From Streptomyces sp. BA2 (GTDB lineage: Bacteria > Actinomycetota > Actinomycetes > Streptomycetales > Streptomycetaceae), in the NCBI RefSeq assembly GCF_009769735.1, contig NZ_WSRO01000002.1:7117001-7181000 (forward strand): DNA of 64,000 nucleotides. Direction: 5' to 3'. Position 1 is the first letter of the stretch; every line of letters starts with the position of its first letter. The translations under genes were made by a program, and so were the position numbers. The notes below the pieces were generated by a model, which saw only the letters and a list, made by a program, of their open reading frames with translations, had not been told where the DNA came from and searched no databases. Shown here piece by piece: positions 54,470 through 62,604 of the stretch.

Positions 54470-55486
54470 ATGCGCTACATCATCATCGGGGCAGGGGCGA
54501 TCGGCGGCACCGTGGGCGGACGCCTCGCCGAGAGCGGACATGACGTGGTCCTCGTCGCGCGGGGCGCGCACTACGAGGCAGTGCGGGAGAGCGGCCTGCG
54601 GGTCAGGACGCCCGAGGGGACGATGACGCACCGGCTTCCCGTCGTCCAAGGCCCCGCCGAACTCGGTGAGTTGCGGGCGGACGACGTGCTGTTCCTCGCC
54701 GTGAAGACACAGGACTGCGAGGCCGCCGTCGACGCCTGGAGCGGGCGCCCGGTGGCGGGCGGCGGGACGGCGGGCGAGGTCCTTCCGCTGGTCTGCGCGC
54801 AGAACGGCGTGGAGAGCGAACGCATCGCGCTGCGCCGCTTCCGACGGGTGTACGCGATGTGCGTCTGGCTGCCCGCGACCCATGTCGAGCCGGGCTCGGT
54901 CTCCGCGGCGGGCGCCCCGTACACCGGCATACTGCACATCGGCCGCTACCCGAAGGGCACGGACGACACCGCCCGTCTCATCTCCGCGGGCCTGGAGAAG
55001 TCGAAGCTGCTCTCGCCCGTCGTGGCGGACGTGATGCGCTGGAAGTACGGGAAGCTGCTCGCCAACCTGGCCAACTCCATCGAGGCCGTCACGGGCGTGC
55101 TCTCCGGCAACGAGGCCATCGCGCTCTACCGGCAGGCCCGCGCGGAGGGCGAGGCGGTGCTCGCCGCCGCCGGCATCGAGGCGGTGAGCGAACAGGAGCA
55201 GAAGGAGGCCCGTGGCGACCGCATCAGCTTCGAGCCCTTCGACGGCTCGGAACGCGGCGGCGGCTCGTCCTGGCAGAGCCTGAGCCGGGGCACGGGCACC
55301 ATCGAGGCGGACTACCTCAACGGCGAGATCGCGCTGCTCGGCCGCCTGCACGGAGTGCCGACGCCGGTGAACGACGCCTTGCAGAGCGTGGCGAACGCGT
55401 TCGCGCGGGAGCGGCGCGACGCGGGATCGATGCCGGTGACCGAACTCCTCGGCCTGGTGGCCGGGACACAGGAGAGGTTCAGCTGA
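54470..55486 (+). CDS. Ketopantoate reductase-family (ApbA/PanE) oxidoreductase
   Basis: A 338-aa protein from ATG 54470; the frame upstream is open but overlaps the NTF2-like gene. Nucleotide-binding IIIGAGAIGGTVGGRLAESG is at the N-terminus (GxGxxG). Then come LAVKTQDCEAA, CAQNGVESE and a C-terminal ApbA domain with KYGKLLANLANSIEA (the catalytic Lys). It may reduce ketopantoate to pantoate using NADPH, but this family includes other 2-oxo acid reductases, so panE is not assigned. It lies 32 bases downstream of the NTF2-like gene. Confidence 0.85.
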   Translation: MRYIIIGAGAIGGTVGGRLAESGHDVVLVARGAHYEAVRESGLRVRTPEGTMTHRLPVVQGPAELGELRADDVLFLAVKTQDCEAAVDAWSGRPVAGGGTAGEVLPLVCAQNGVESERIALRRFRRVYAMCVWLPATHVEPGSVSAAGAPYTGILHIGRYPKGTDDTARLISAGLEKSKLLSPVVADVMRWKYGKLLANLANSIEAVTGVLSGNEAIALYRQARAEGEAVLAAAGIEAVSEQEQKEARGDRISFEPFDGSERGGGSSWQSLSRGTGTIEADYLNGEIALLGRLHGVPTPVNDALQSVANAFARERRDAGSMPVTELLGLVAGTQERFS

Positions 55487-55988
55487 GCACCGAGGTCATC
55501 AGGAGCGTGGTGCGGCCGTTGTCCTCCGGGACCGCGCGGCCCTGGGTGAAGCCGAGGCGCTTGAGGACGGTGAGAGAGGCGGTGTTCTCCGCGTCCACGG
55601 TCGCGTGCACCTCGGTCAGGGCCAGGGTCTGATGGCCGTACGCGGTGAGCAGGCGGGCCAGCTCCGTGCCGAGGCCCATCCCCCAGCTGCCCCGGAAGAG
55701 CCCGTAGACGATCTCGTGGCCGTCGAGCCACCTCTCGGGCGACGGCTTGATCTCCGCGTGGCCTATGTAGCGCCCCTCGTGCCGCACCGCCCAGACCGGG
55801 AACTGGTTCTCGGCGTACACGAGACCGAAGATCCGGCGGAACAGCGCGTGGGTCTGCTCCACGCTCTGCATCCCGTCCCCGAACCAGCGGCCCACGGCCT
55901 CGTCCTGGAGGAGCGAGACGAACTGTTCCTCGTCGGCGGCGACATAGGGGGACAGCGTCAGACGCTCGGAACGGAGTACGGGGGTCAT
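55479..55988 (-). CDS. GNAT-family N-acetyltransferase
   Basis: A 169-aa protein of the RimJ/RimL kind. It starts LRSERLTLSPYVAADEEQFV, then IVYGLFRGSWGMGLGTELAR, which is the acetyl-CoA-binding R/Q-xxGxG/A loop, and ATVDAENTASLTVLKRLGF, the family's last strand-helix. It could acetylate N-terminal amines or antibiotics. It is convergent with the PanE-like gene, overlapping by eight bases. Confidence 0.9.
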   Translation of the reverse strand: MTPVLRSERLTLSPYVAADEEQFVSLLQDEAVGRWFGDGMQSVEQTHALFRRIFGLVYAENQFPVWAVRHEGRYIGHAEIKPSPERWLDGHEIVYGLFRGSWGMGLGTELARLLTAYGHQTLALTEVHATVDAENTASLTVLKRLGFTQGRAVPEDNGRTTLLMTSVLS

Positions 55989-56034
55989 CGGCGTGACGGT
56001 AGGGGCAGGAGTGGCACTTAGGCAACTGGATTGA

Positions 56035-56892
56035 CTAATCCGCGGGCCGCGGAAGACCGATCGGGTTGGGGAAGGGGATGACGCCAGCCGCCAGGATCTG
56101 CCGCACCGGTCGTTCCAGCGCGGCCAGGAGCGTGTCCGCGTCCCGTGCGGCCAGCGGGCGCAGCAGGCGCGCCGTCAGGCGGTCCGTGGCATCCTCGATC
56201 AACTCCCTCTCCGTACGGCCGTGTTCGGTGATGTGTCCGTCCCCGTCCACCAGGCCGCGTCCGCGCAGCCGGTCCACCGCGTGCGCCCACTCCTGTTCGC
56301 CCCACCCCCTGTCGTGCCGGATGGTGTCCTGGTCCACGCGGCCCGTGGCGGCGGCGAGCACCAGCGACTCACAGGCGTCGAGGCCGTGGTCGGCGAGCGC
56401 GGCGACATGCGCGTCGCCCCTGAACTCACGGACACAGGTGACCAGTTGCCACAGCCGCTGCACCGGGTCGGTGCGCTCGCTCACGTCGCGGTTCGCCGTG
56501 AACAGCGGGCGGGCAAGCGACGGGGCGTCCTCGACCATCGCCGTGAGCGGCGGACACAGGGCGGTGGCCTGGTCGTCGATGTCCGGGACCAGAGCGCGCA
56601 GGGCCCGCGCCGTGCAGGCCGCGCGCTCCTCCACGATCCGGCCGGGCGACACGTACTGCCAGGCGGACGGAATGGCCCGCTCCACCATGCCGGGGGCGAA
56701 GACACCGAGCGCGGCCGTCGCCGCGCCCGACTCGACCGGGCCCATAGGAGCGGTGCGGGCCGCGAAGTAGCCCATCCAGAAGCCCTTGAGGCCGAGCGCC
56801 CTGCCCAGGTCGCGGCAGCGCTCCTCGAAGTAGATCACTGCGTGCAGGGGCTCGGTCCGCAGCCAGAGCGTGCGGGATCTGGAGAGCGTCAT
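56035..56892 (-). CDS. SCO6745-family protein
   Basis: A 285-aa helical protein: RTLWLRTEPLHAVIYF, LGLKGFWMGYFAARTAPMGP and AAALGVFAPGMVE-like stretches are characteristic of this actinobacterial family. The C-terminal half (~175-250: DRGWGEQEWAHAVDRLRGRG, then LVDGDGHITEHGR) is a MarR-like winged helix. I do not know a substrate or DNA target. The start ATG 56892 is 59 bases from the next gene's end. Confidence 0.8.
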   Translation of the reverse strand: MTLSRSRTLWLRTEPLHAVIYFEERCRDLGRALGLKGFWMGYFAARTAPMGPVESGAATAALGVFAPGMVERAIPSAWQYVSPGRIVEERAACTARALRALVPDIDDQATALCPPLTAMVEDAPSLARPLFTANRDVSERTDPVQRLWQLVTCVREFRGDAHVAALADHGLDACESLVLAAATGRVDQDTIRHDRGWGEQEWAHAVDRLRGRGLVDGDGHITEHGRTERELIEDATDRLTARLLRPLAARDADTLLAALERPVRQILAAGVIPFPNPIGLPRPAD

Positions 56893-56951
56893 GAACCCAC
56901 AAACTAGGCCAGCACGGGAACCCGCGCCAGGGGAGCAACGTGCCCAAGCTC

Positions 56952-58076
56952 TCAGGCCGGTTCGACCAGGCAGGAATCTGGGCCGTCCTTGACGCGGAAA
57001 ACATCGGCCTTTCCCGTGGGGGTCGCGGCGTAGAGCGTGCCGTCGGGAAGGGTCAGGGCATCGACTGCCCGGACCTTGGTGACGAGGCTTCGGCTGTTTC
57101 CCTTGAATGTGTGAACACGTCCGGCGGAGACGTGGATCCCGCAGTTCTTGAACACCCCGAGCTGTGCCTCACCCCGGCCGGATCTGACCGGTGATACATC
57201 CTTTGACGATTCCCCCAGAAGGCGGATGCGCTGAGTGGTTCCGCCGGCGCCGAGGGAATAGGAACCTACGACGATGTCATCGTCCTGGGTCGAGCAGTCA
57301 CTGACGAATCCCGGTATCCGGCGCACCAAACTGCCGTCGGATATTCGGTATTCACCGGAGTTCTTTCCCAGGGTGATGACGGAGCGGCGCTCCGTGGAAA
57401 TACAACCGACAGGACCGGGGAGCTTTTCAGGGACTTCCCTCGGCTCTGCGGAGGGACTCTTCAAGTCGAGGACAAGGGTGCTCCACTTCGCAGATCTTCC
57501 CTCTCGCCGACTGGAGACCGTCAGCATGGACCGGTCCGCGGCGAGACGTCCTTGAGCATTGACGGAATTCTTCTCGAACGAGTTCCGGCGCGAAGCTCCC
57601 TCGAGGTTCGAGACCATGCCCTTCGAGGTGGAACCCACCCACCGGCCCGGGGCCGGGCTCCAGTACACGTTGACGTTGGGGTCCTTCAACGACGTGACCT
57701 TGCGTGTCGCCTTGCCCGTCCGCCAGACGATTCGGGAGCCCGCGACGTCGGGCGACATCTCGTGAGTGGTGGAGAAAACCGCGTTCGGGCAGGTTTCGGT
57801 GCAGTGCGTCTCGACCGGGAAGGTCTTCTTCTCCTTCCACACCGTTGCCCCCGCACGGGTGTGCCCCACGAGTTCCTCGCGGTCGCTGTCGTAGGTGATG
57901 TAACCGGCGCGGTCGGCGTCCACGAGGGTGATGTTCTGGGCCTTCCACGCGCCCTCACCGGGGGCGGCGGAAGGGGCAGCTCCGGGAGAGGCGTCCGTGC
58001 ACCCCGAGAGGAGGACGACGACGGAGACGGCGGCTGCCGTGCCGGTGGTCAACCGGCGGTGGGGGGCTGTACTCAT
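56952..58076 (-). CDS. Secreted lipoprotein of unknown function
   Basis: A 374-aa protein. Signal and lipobox are clear: TGTAAAVSVVVLLSGC (Cys ~26). The mature part consists of repeating beta segments (ITLVDADRAGYITYDSDREE, VYWSPAPGRWVGSTS, VSDCSTQDDDIVVGSYSLG and DALTLPDGTLYAATPTGKAD), the pattern of a WD40/PQQ-like beta-propeller. Several Cys (HCTETC, GCIS, DCST, NCGI) could form disulfides. No ligand is evident. The codon use is less GC-rich than neighbours, as shown by the more frequent A/T third positions. Confidence 0.7.
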   Translation of the reverse strand: MSTAPHRRLTTGTAAAVSVVVLLSGCTDASPGAAPSAAPGEGAWKAQNITLVDADRAGYITYDSDREELVGHTRAGATVWKEKKTFPVETHCTETCPNAVFSTTHEMSPDVAGSRIVWRTGKATRKVTSLKDPNVNVYWSPAPGRWVGSTSKGMVSNLEGASRRNSFEKNSVNAQGRLAADRSMLTVSSRREGRSAKWSTLVLDLKSPSAEPREVPEKLPGPVGCISTERRSVITLGKNSGEYRISDGSLVRRIPGFVSDCSTQDDDIVVGSYSLGAGGTTQRIRLLGESSKDVSPVRSGRGEAQLGVFKNCGIHVSAGRVHTFKGNSRSLVTKVRAVDALTLPDGTLYAATPTGKADVFRVKDGPDSCLVEPA

Positions 58077-58097
58077 CGGCTTCTTTCCGATTTCCGA

Positions 58098-58140
58098 CGA
58101 GCGGTCCGGGGTCCCCGTGTGGCTGTCCCCGGACCGCTCG
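58098..58140. terminator. Hairpin terminator of the small secreted protein
   Basis: A 14-bp stem, CGAGCGGTCCGGGG paired with CCCCGGACCGCTCG, with a 15-base loop, 22 bases past the stop of the gene at 58163-58654 and upstream of the lipoprotein start. It would separate the two minus-strand genes. Confidence 0.75.
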
Positions 58141-58162
58141 CACTACCGCAGACGGGCGATGG

Positions 58163-58654
58163 TCAGAAGTTGAACGTCAGGGCCGCTTCGCAGTGCGTCG
58201 GCCACTTGTCCATGAAGAACCAGGCCTCCACTCCGAGGCGCGTCTTGCCCTTCTTCGTCCTCACATCAGGCGTGTGGTAGTACATCCAGGAGGACTTCAG
58301 GTTCTTCCTGCCCTCCTTGTACTCGACCCAGCCCTTCTTCTTCGTGTTCCCGCTGAAGAGGAAGGCCTGGAAGTCGTTGTCCTTGCGCTTGCTGATGCCG
58401 CCCTGGCTGCTCGTCTTGAACTTGTACGACATGTGGTCGTACGTGGTCCGCGAGGACTTGTAATAGTTCGAGACGACCTTGACCTTGGCCTGCTTGCTCG
58501 GTGTCCAACCACCCGTGCAGACCGCGACGGGGCTGGTCTTGATGACCCCGGACGCGGACGTGTCGGATGAGTCGGCTGCATTCGCCGGCATGGTCAATGC
58601 CAGCACACCGGTGGCCGCCAGAGCAGCCACCGTTGCCTTGCTACGCGTTTGCAC
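58163..58654 (-). CDS. Small secreted protein of unknown function
   Basis: A 163-aa precursor with a Sec signal (ATVAALAATGVLALTMPANA). The mature ~136 residues are Lys/Ser/Thr-rich with many aromatics: VSNYYKSSRTTYDHMSYKF, then KKKGWVEYKEGRKNLKSSWM. Two Cys (VCTGGW near 46, HCEAAL near the end) may pair, suggesting a compact beta fold. It has no recognisable family. Codon use, like the neighbouring lipoprotein, is somewhat AT-richer than the window average. Confidence 0.7.
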   Translation of the reverse strand: MQTRSKATVAALAATGVLALTMPANAADSSDTSASGVIKTSPVAVCTGGWTPSKQAKVKVVSNYYKSSRTTYDHMSYKFKTSSQGGISKRKDNDFQAFLFSGNTKKKGWVEYKEGRKNLKSSWMYYHTPDVRTKKGKTRLGVEAWFFMDKWPTHCEAALTFNF

Positions 58655-58737
58655 GCTTCCCCTCTCGTTTGTTCAACAAGATGATCTTCGCAGCAATGGC
58701 ATTGAAGGACAAGGGAGTTGAGCTACATCTGAGCCGG

Positions 58738-59496
58738 CTAGGCCGCCGAATAATGGATGCGGCTCGATACAGGAAACGCCGAATCGTGGCGTTGGAGAAT
58801 TAGCCGGGCCATTTCGGGACAGTTGCTCAGCGGAGCTCCGCAGAAGTCGGCATCCGCCGACACCGCATCGGCCGATATCCGGTCCGGCAGGACTCCGGGC
58901 GCGATGACGTACGGCGCCACGGCGACACGGTCGATGCCGGCTGCGCGCAGCTCCCGGACGGCGTCCCTGGTACGGGGCAGAGATGCGGAGGCGAACGCAG
59001 GCCGCACGGCGCACCAACCGGTGTGCCGCCACTCCCGCGCGATTTCAGCGATCACTGCGATCGCCTCCGGGTCAGAGGACCCCGCCGAGGCCAGTACGAC
59101 CCCGGTCGAGGATTTGTCGGCGGGCGTGAGGCCGGCCTCGTACAGTCTGCGCTCCAGCGCGTCGAGGAGCAGCGGCGAGGGGCCGAGCACCTCGGCCTGC
59201 CGGATGCGCATCCATGGCAGCCGGGCGCCCGCCTCGTGCAGTACGGCGGGGATGTCGGCCTTCGCGTGGAAGGCGCGGGTGAGCAGGAGCGGAAGGGCGA
59301 CCACGTCACGTACGCCCTCCGAGGCCAGCTTCTGAAGCGCCTGTGGCACGGACGGCGTGTTGAAGTCCAGGAAGCCGGCCTCCACCCGCAGCTCCGGCCG
59401 CACCGACCGCACCCGGCGCACCAGGGCGTGCACGGTCGCGGCGTGCCGCGGATCGCGGCTGCCGTGGGCGGTGACGAGGAGGGCGGAGCGCTGCAT
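58738..59496 (-). CDS. Sirohydrochlorin ferrochelatase-like (CbiX type)
   Basis: A 252-aa protein made of two similar halves. LLVTAHGSRDPRHAATVHAL holds the first His of the chelatase, and LPLLLTRAFHAKADIPAVL the second; the second half (VVLASAGSSDPEA) is the degenerate repeat. It would insert iron into sirohydrochlorin to make siroheme, the cofactor of sulfite reductase. That matches the sulfur-assimilation operon it closes, nine bases after the SsuC-like permease gene. Confidence 0.85.
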   Translation of the reverse strand: MQRSALLVTAHGSRDPRHAATVHALVRRVRSVRPELRVEAGFLDFNTPSVPQALQKLASEGVRDVVALPLLLTRAFHAKADIPAVLHEAGARLPWMRIRQAEVLGPSPLLLDALERRLYEAGLTPADKSSTGVVLASAGSSDPEAIAVIAEIAREWRHTGWCAVRPAFASASLPRTRDAVRELRAAGIDRVAVAPYVIAPGVLPDRISADAVSADADFCGAPLSNCPEMARLILQRHDSAFPVSSRIHYSAA

Positions 59497-59505
59497 GACG
59501 TGTGC

Positions 59506-60426
59506 TCAGTTCTTGACGAGGAGGCCGCGGTTGCGAAGGACCCAGCGCTCCAGAGGACTGAAGACCAGCAGATCGACGGCGACGCCGACGATCAGGATGA
59601 GCAGGATCGCGGCAAGGACCCAGGCCATGTCCTGAAGTTCACGTCCTTGTTCGAGGAGCTGCCCGAGCCCGACACCCAAGTCGCCCGACTTGACGATGAG
59701 TTCGGCGGCCATGAGTGAGCGCCAGGAGAAGGCCCAGCCCTGCTTGAGGCCCGCGATGTACCCGGGCAGAGCCGCCGGAAGCAGGATGTGGCGCACGGCA
59801 TTGAAGCCTCGCGCCCCGACCACTCGGCCTGCCCGCAGATACAAGGGCTGGATCTGATCGACCCCGGCCACCAGGCCGTTGGCGATGGACGGCACGGCGC
59901 CGAGCAGGATCACCGCGTAGATGGTGGCGTCGGTGAGTCCGAACCAGATGATCGCCGCGGGCACCCAGGCGACGGACGGCAGGGACTGCAGCCCGGACAT
60001 GATCGGCCCGATCGCGGCACGCACCACCTTGACCCGCGCGATGATCAGCCCGAGTGGCGTGCCGATGGCCAGGGAGACGAGGAAGCCGAAGGCGCCCCGG
60101 GAAAGGCTGGTCCACACGAAATCGAGCAGGGTGCCGTCCAGCCACTTGTCCTGTAGCACCCGAGCCACGTCCGCGGGGCTCGGCAGCAGATAGTGCTCTT
60201 TGACCTTGAAGTGGTAGGCGAGCTGCCACAGCACGAGGACGATGGTCACCGCCACGAGCGGTGGCACGGCCTTCGAGAGCAGCGTCCTGCCGAGGGGAGT
60301 GCGCTGGGTTGCCTGTGTGTCCAGAGCGTCGAGCCCGGCCTCCAGGCCGGCCAGTTGGTCGGACGCGGTGCCCGGTGTTCCCGGCTCGCTGTCTGATTCC
60401 TTGTGCTTGACGTCAGTGCTGGCCAT
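59506..60426 (-). CDS. ABC transporter permease, sulfonate/taurine type (SsuC-like)
   Basis: A 306-aa permease. A hydrophilic N-terminus (~50 aa) precedes six TM segments from ~55 (VAVTIVLVLWQLAYHFKV). The EAA-like loop near 215 reads GARGFNAVRHILLPAALPGY. It starts at ATG 60426, overlapping the ATPase gene by 14 bases. With the lipoprotein and ATPase genes it makes an importer of sulfonates or related organosulfur compounds. Confidence 0.88.
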   Translation of the reverse strand: MASTDVKHKESDSEPGTPGTASDQLAGLEAGLDALDTQATQRTPLGRTLLSKAVPPLVAVTIVLVLWQLAYHFKVKEHYLLPSPADVARVLQDKWLDGTLLDFVWTSLSRGAFGFLVSLAIGTPLGLIIARVKVVRAAIGPIMSGLQSLPSVAWVPAAIIWFGLTDATIYAVILLGAVPSIANGLVAGVDQIQPLYLRAGRVVGARGFNAVRHILLPAALPGYIAGLKQGWAFSWRSLMAAELIVKSGDLGVGLGQLLEQGRELQDMAWVLAAILLILIVGVAVDLLVFSPLERWVLRNRGLLVKN

Positions 60427-61222
60427 GTCGGCGGATCTCCCCCCGCAGTTGTTCGGTGATGTCGATGGACAGATCGGCGACCGCGAGGTCCTCGATCCGG
60501 CGGGGGTGCGGGATGTCGACCGACCACTCGCGGGCGATACGGCCGGGGCGGGACGACAGCAACACCACTCGCTGAGCGAGGCGGACCGCCTCGCGGACGT
60601 TGTGGGTGACGAAGAGGACCGAGAGACCGGTCTCCCGCCAGATGCGGGTCAGCTCGTCATGCAGCACGTCCCGGGTGATGGCATCGAGGGCCGCGAACGG
60701 CTCGTCCATCAACAGCAGTTGACTGTCCTGGGCGAGGGCACGCGCCATGGCCACGCGCTGTCGCATGCCGCCCGACAGCTCGTGCACCCTCTTGCCGTGC
60801 GCTCCCTTGAGTCGTACGAGCTCCAGCAGGCGCTCGGCCTCGTCGCGACGGTCGGCTTTCGGCAGGCCGCGCATCTTCAGGGCGAGTTCGATGTTCTTGC
60901 CCGCGGTCAGCCAGGGGAAGAGCGCGTGCTCCTGGAACATGAGGGCGGGCCGTCCACCGGGCACGTCGATGACTCCGGCAGACGGCGCATCCAGACCCGC
61001 CGCCAGGCTGAGCAGGGTGGACTTGCCGCACCCGGAAGCTCCCAGGAGGGTGACGAACTCGCCGGGGGCGACATCGAGCGTGATGTCGTCGAGGACGAGC
61101 TGCGAGCCCGCGGGCCCGGCGAAGGACTTGGAGACATGCTCGAGGCGCGCGGCGTACTCGGCTGTTCCGCCGTCGTCCGGGGCCTTGGTGCTCTTGGTGA
61201 GTGTGCTGGTCATGGTGGTCAC
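60413..61222 (-). CDS. ABC transporter ATPase, sulfonate/taurine type (SsuB-like)
   Basis: A 269-aa ATPase. Walker A is LLGASGCGKSTLLSLAAGLD, the signature LSGGMRQRVAMARAL, Walker B LLLMDEPFAALD and the switch His in FVTHNVREAV. GGAGGTGACC lies before ATG 61222. Confidence 0.92.
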   Translation of the reverse strand: MTTMTSTLTKSTKAPDDGGTAEYAARLEHVSKSFAGPAGSQLVLDDITLDVAPGEFVTLLGASGCGKSTLLSLAAGLDAPSAGVIDVPGGRPALMFQEHALFPWLTAGKNIELALKMRGLPKADRRDEAERLLELVRLKGAHGKRVHELSGGMRQRVAMARALAQDSQLLLMDEPFAALDAITRDVLHDELTRIWRETGLSVLFVTHNVREAVRLAQRVVLLSSRPGRIAREWSVDIPHPRRIEDLAVADLSIDITEQLRGEIRRHGQH

Positions 61223-61249
61223 CTCCTGGGAACTGACGGGATGCCGGAT

Positions 61250-62374
61250 CTACTTGACGCCGAGACCGGCGTCGTCGACGCCCGGCTGCCCCTCGGCCTT
61301 GAGGACCTTGTTGAGGGGCCGGAGGTCGTAGATCCCCTTGAGATTCGGCTTGTCGAGAAGGCCCGCCTTGACCGCGTGATCCGCCTCGGTTTCGAGGGTG
61401 CTGGCCAGCGGGTCGTCGGTGAAGTCGATGGACTTCCATGCCGGGTCGATGACCTCGGCGGGCAGCGGCTTGCCGACGACCTCCTCCAACTGGGTGTTGG
61501 CGGCGGCCTTCGCCTTCTCCGGATTGGCGTTGATCCACTTGTTGGTCTTCACGGTGCCGCGCAGAACGGCGTCGACGACCTTCGGGTGCGCATCGAGGAA
61601 GCTCTGCTTCACGATGATGTTCGTGATCACGAACTTCTTGTCGGGCCACAGGTTCTTCTCGTCGAGCAGGACCTTCCCGCCGTCGGCCACCAGCTTGGAG
61701 GCGGTCGGCTCGGGCACCCAGGCAGCGTCGATGTCACCGTTCTTGAAGGCGATCGGCGTCACCTTGTTGTCCGTGCGGGTGACGGTGACGTCGCCCTTGC
61801 CCGAGCTGGCGTCCACCTTGAACCCCTTCTCGGACAGGTAGTTCAGCAGGGCGACGTCCTGGGTATTGCCCAGCTGCGGAGTGGCGATCTTCTTGCCCTT
61901 GAGGTCGTCAAGGTTCTTGATCTTCTTCGGGTTGACGACCAGGGAGACTCCACCGGAGGCCGAGCCGGAGATGATCCGCAGGTTCTTGCCCTTGGACTTG
62001 GCGTAGCCGTTGATCGAGGGGGAGGGGCCGATCCAGCCGATGTCGATCGAACCGGAGTTGAGCGCCTCGATCTCGTCCGGGCCCGCGTTGAAGTCCTGAG
62101 CTTTGATCTTCGTGCCGCCCAGTTCCTTCTGGAACTGCCCCTCTTGCAGGCCCACCAGCGCCGTGCCGTGCGTCAGGTTGGGGAAGTAGCCGACCTTGAC
62201 TTCCTTCAGGCCTCCGATGGGCGCACCCTTGGCGGCCACCTTCTCTGTGTCGTCCTTGGCCTTGGATCCGTACCCGCAGGAGGTCAGCACCACAGCGAGC
62301 AGCGGCAGGGCGGCGACGGCGGCCAGGGCACGGCGGCCGCCGGTGGTGCGTGGAGTGCGGAAGCTGGCAGGCAC
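61250..62374 (-). CDS. Sulfonate-type substrate-binding lipoprotein (SsuA-like)
   Basis: A 374-aa protein from GTG 62374, nine bases after an AGAGGA site; the frame is open to 62407. The lipobox is VVLTSCGYG. The mature part follows the NMT1/SsuA fold: VKVGYFPNLTHGTALVGLQE, then GSIDIGWIGPSPSING, AWVPEPTASKLV and DAVLRGTVKTNKWINANP. It sits between the cysN end and the transporter ATPase, so the ligand is probably an alkanesulfonate or taurine. Confidence 0.88.
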   Translation of the reverse strand: MPASFRTPRTTGGRRALAAVAALPLLAVVLTSCGYGSKAKDDTEKVAAKGAPIGGLKEVKVGYFPNLTHGTALVGLQEGQFQKELGGTKIKAQDFNAGPDEIEALNSGSIDIGWIGPSPSINGYAKSKGKNLRIISGSASGGVSLVVNPKKIKNLDDLKGKKIATPQLGNTQDVALLNYLSEKGFKVDASSGKGDVTVTRTDNKVTPIAFKNGDIDAAWVPEPTASKLVADGGKVLLDEKNLWPDKKFVITNIIVKQSFLDAHPKVVDAVLRGTVKTNKWINANPEKAKAAANTQLEEVVGKPLPAEVIDPAWKSIDFTDDPLASTLETEADHAVKAGLLDKPNLKGIYDLRPLNKVLKAEGQPGVDDAGLGVK

Positions 62375-62411
62375 GGGAGGTGGTCCTCTCGTTGGCCCGG
62401 CGGTCACACCG

Positions 62412-62510
62412 TCAGGGCGTGGCCGGGAGATCGGCAGGTTTTCGTCTTCGCAGGTGGAACTCGCGGGGGGTGTGGGCGCGCATGCGGTGCGCGTACGTCA
62501 TTACGCACAT
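62412..62510 (-). CDS. Possible 32-aa small ORF upstream of ssuA-like gene
   Basis: The ATG at 62510 overlaps the stop of another tiny ORF, and the stop falls 37 bases before the SsuA-like start. It encodes MCVMTYAHRMRAHTPREFHL then RRRKPADLPATP. Actinobacterial sulfur genes sometimes have Cys-containing leader peptides; this one has a single Cys. There is no clear ribosome site, and it could be chance. Confidence 0.3.
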   Translation of the reverse strand: MCVMTYAHRMRAHTPREFHLRRRKPADLPATP

Positions 62511-62602
62511 CGCCCGACTCCGCCCTGCCCGCTGCCGAGGGCGCCGCTGCCGACGCGGCCGCCCTCCTTCGCGAAGGTCGAGAAATAGTCGATCGAGGTC
62601 AT
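62501..62602 (-). CDS. Possible 33-aa small ORF directly after cysN
   Basis: The ATG at 62602 begins two bases after the cysN stop and the ORF ends in TAA at 62501-62503. It encodes MTSIDYFSTFAKEGGRVGSG followed by a Gly-rich end with one Cys. Its position in a translationally coupled series supports expression; nothing in its sequence indicates a function. Confidence 0.35.
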   Translation of the reverse strand: MTSIDYFSTFAKEGGRVGSGALGSGQGGVGRCA

Positions 62603-62604
62603 GG

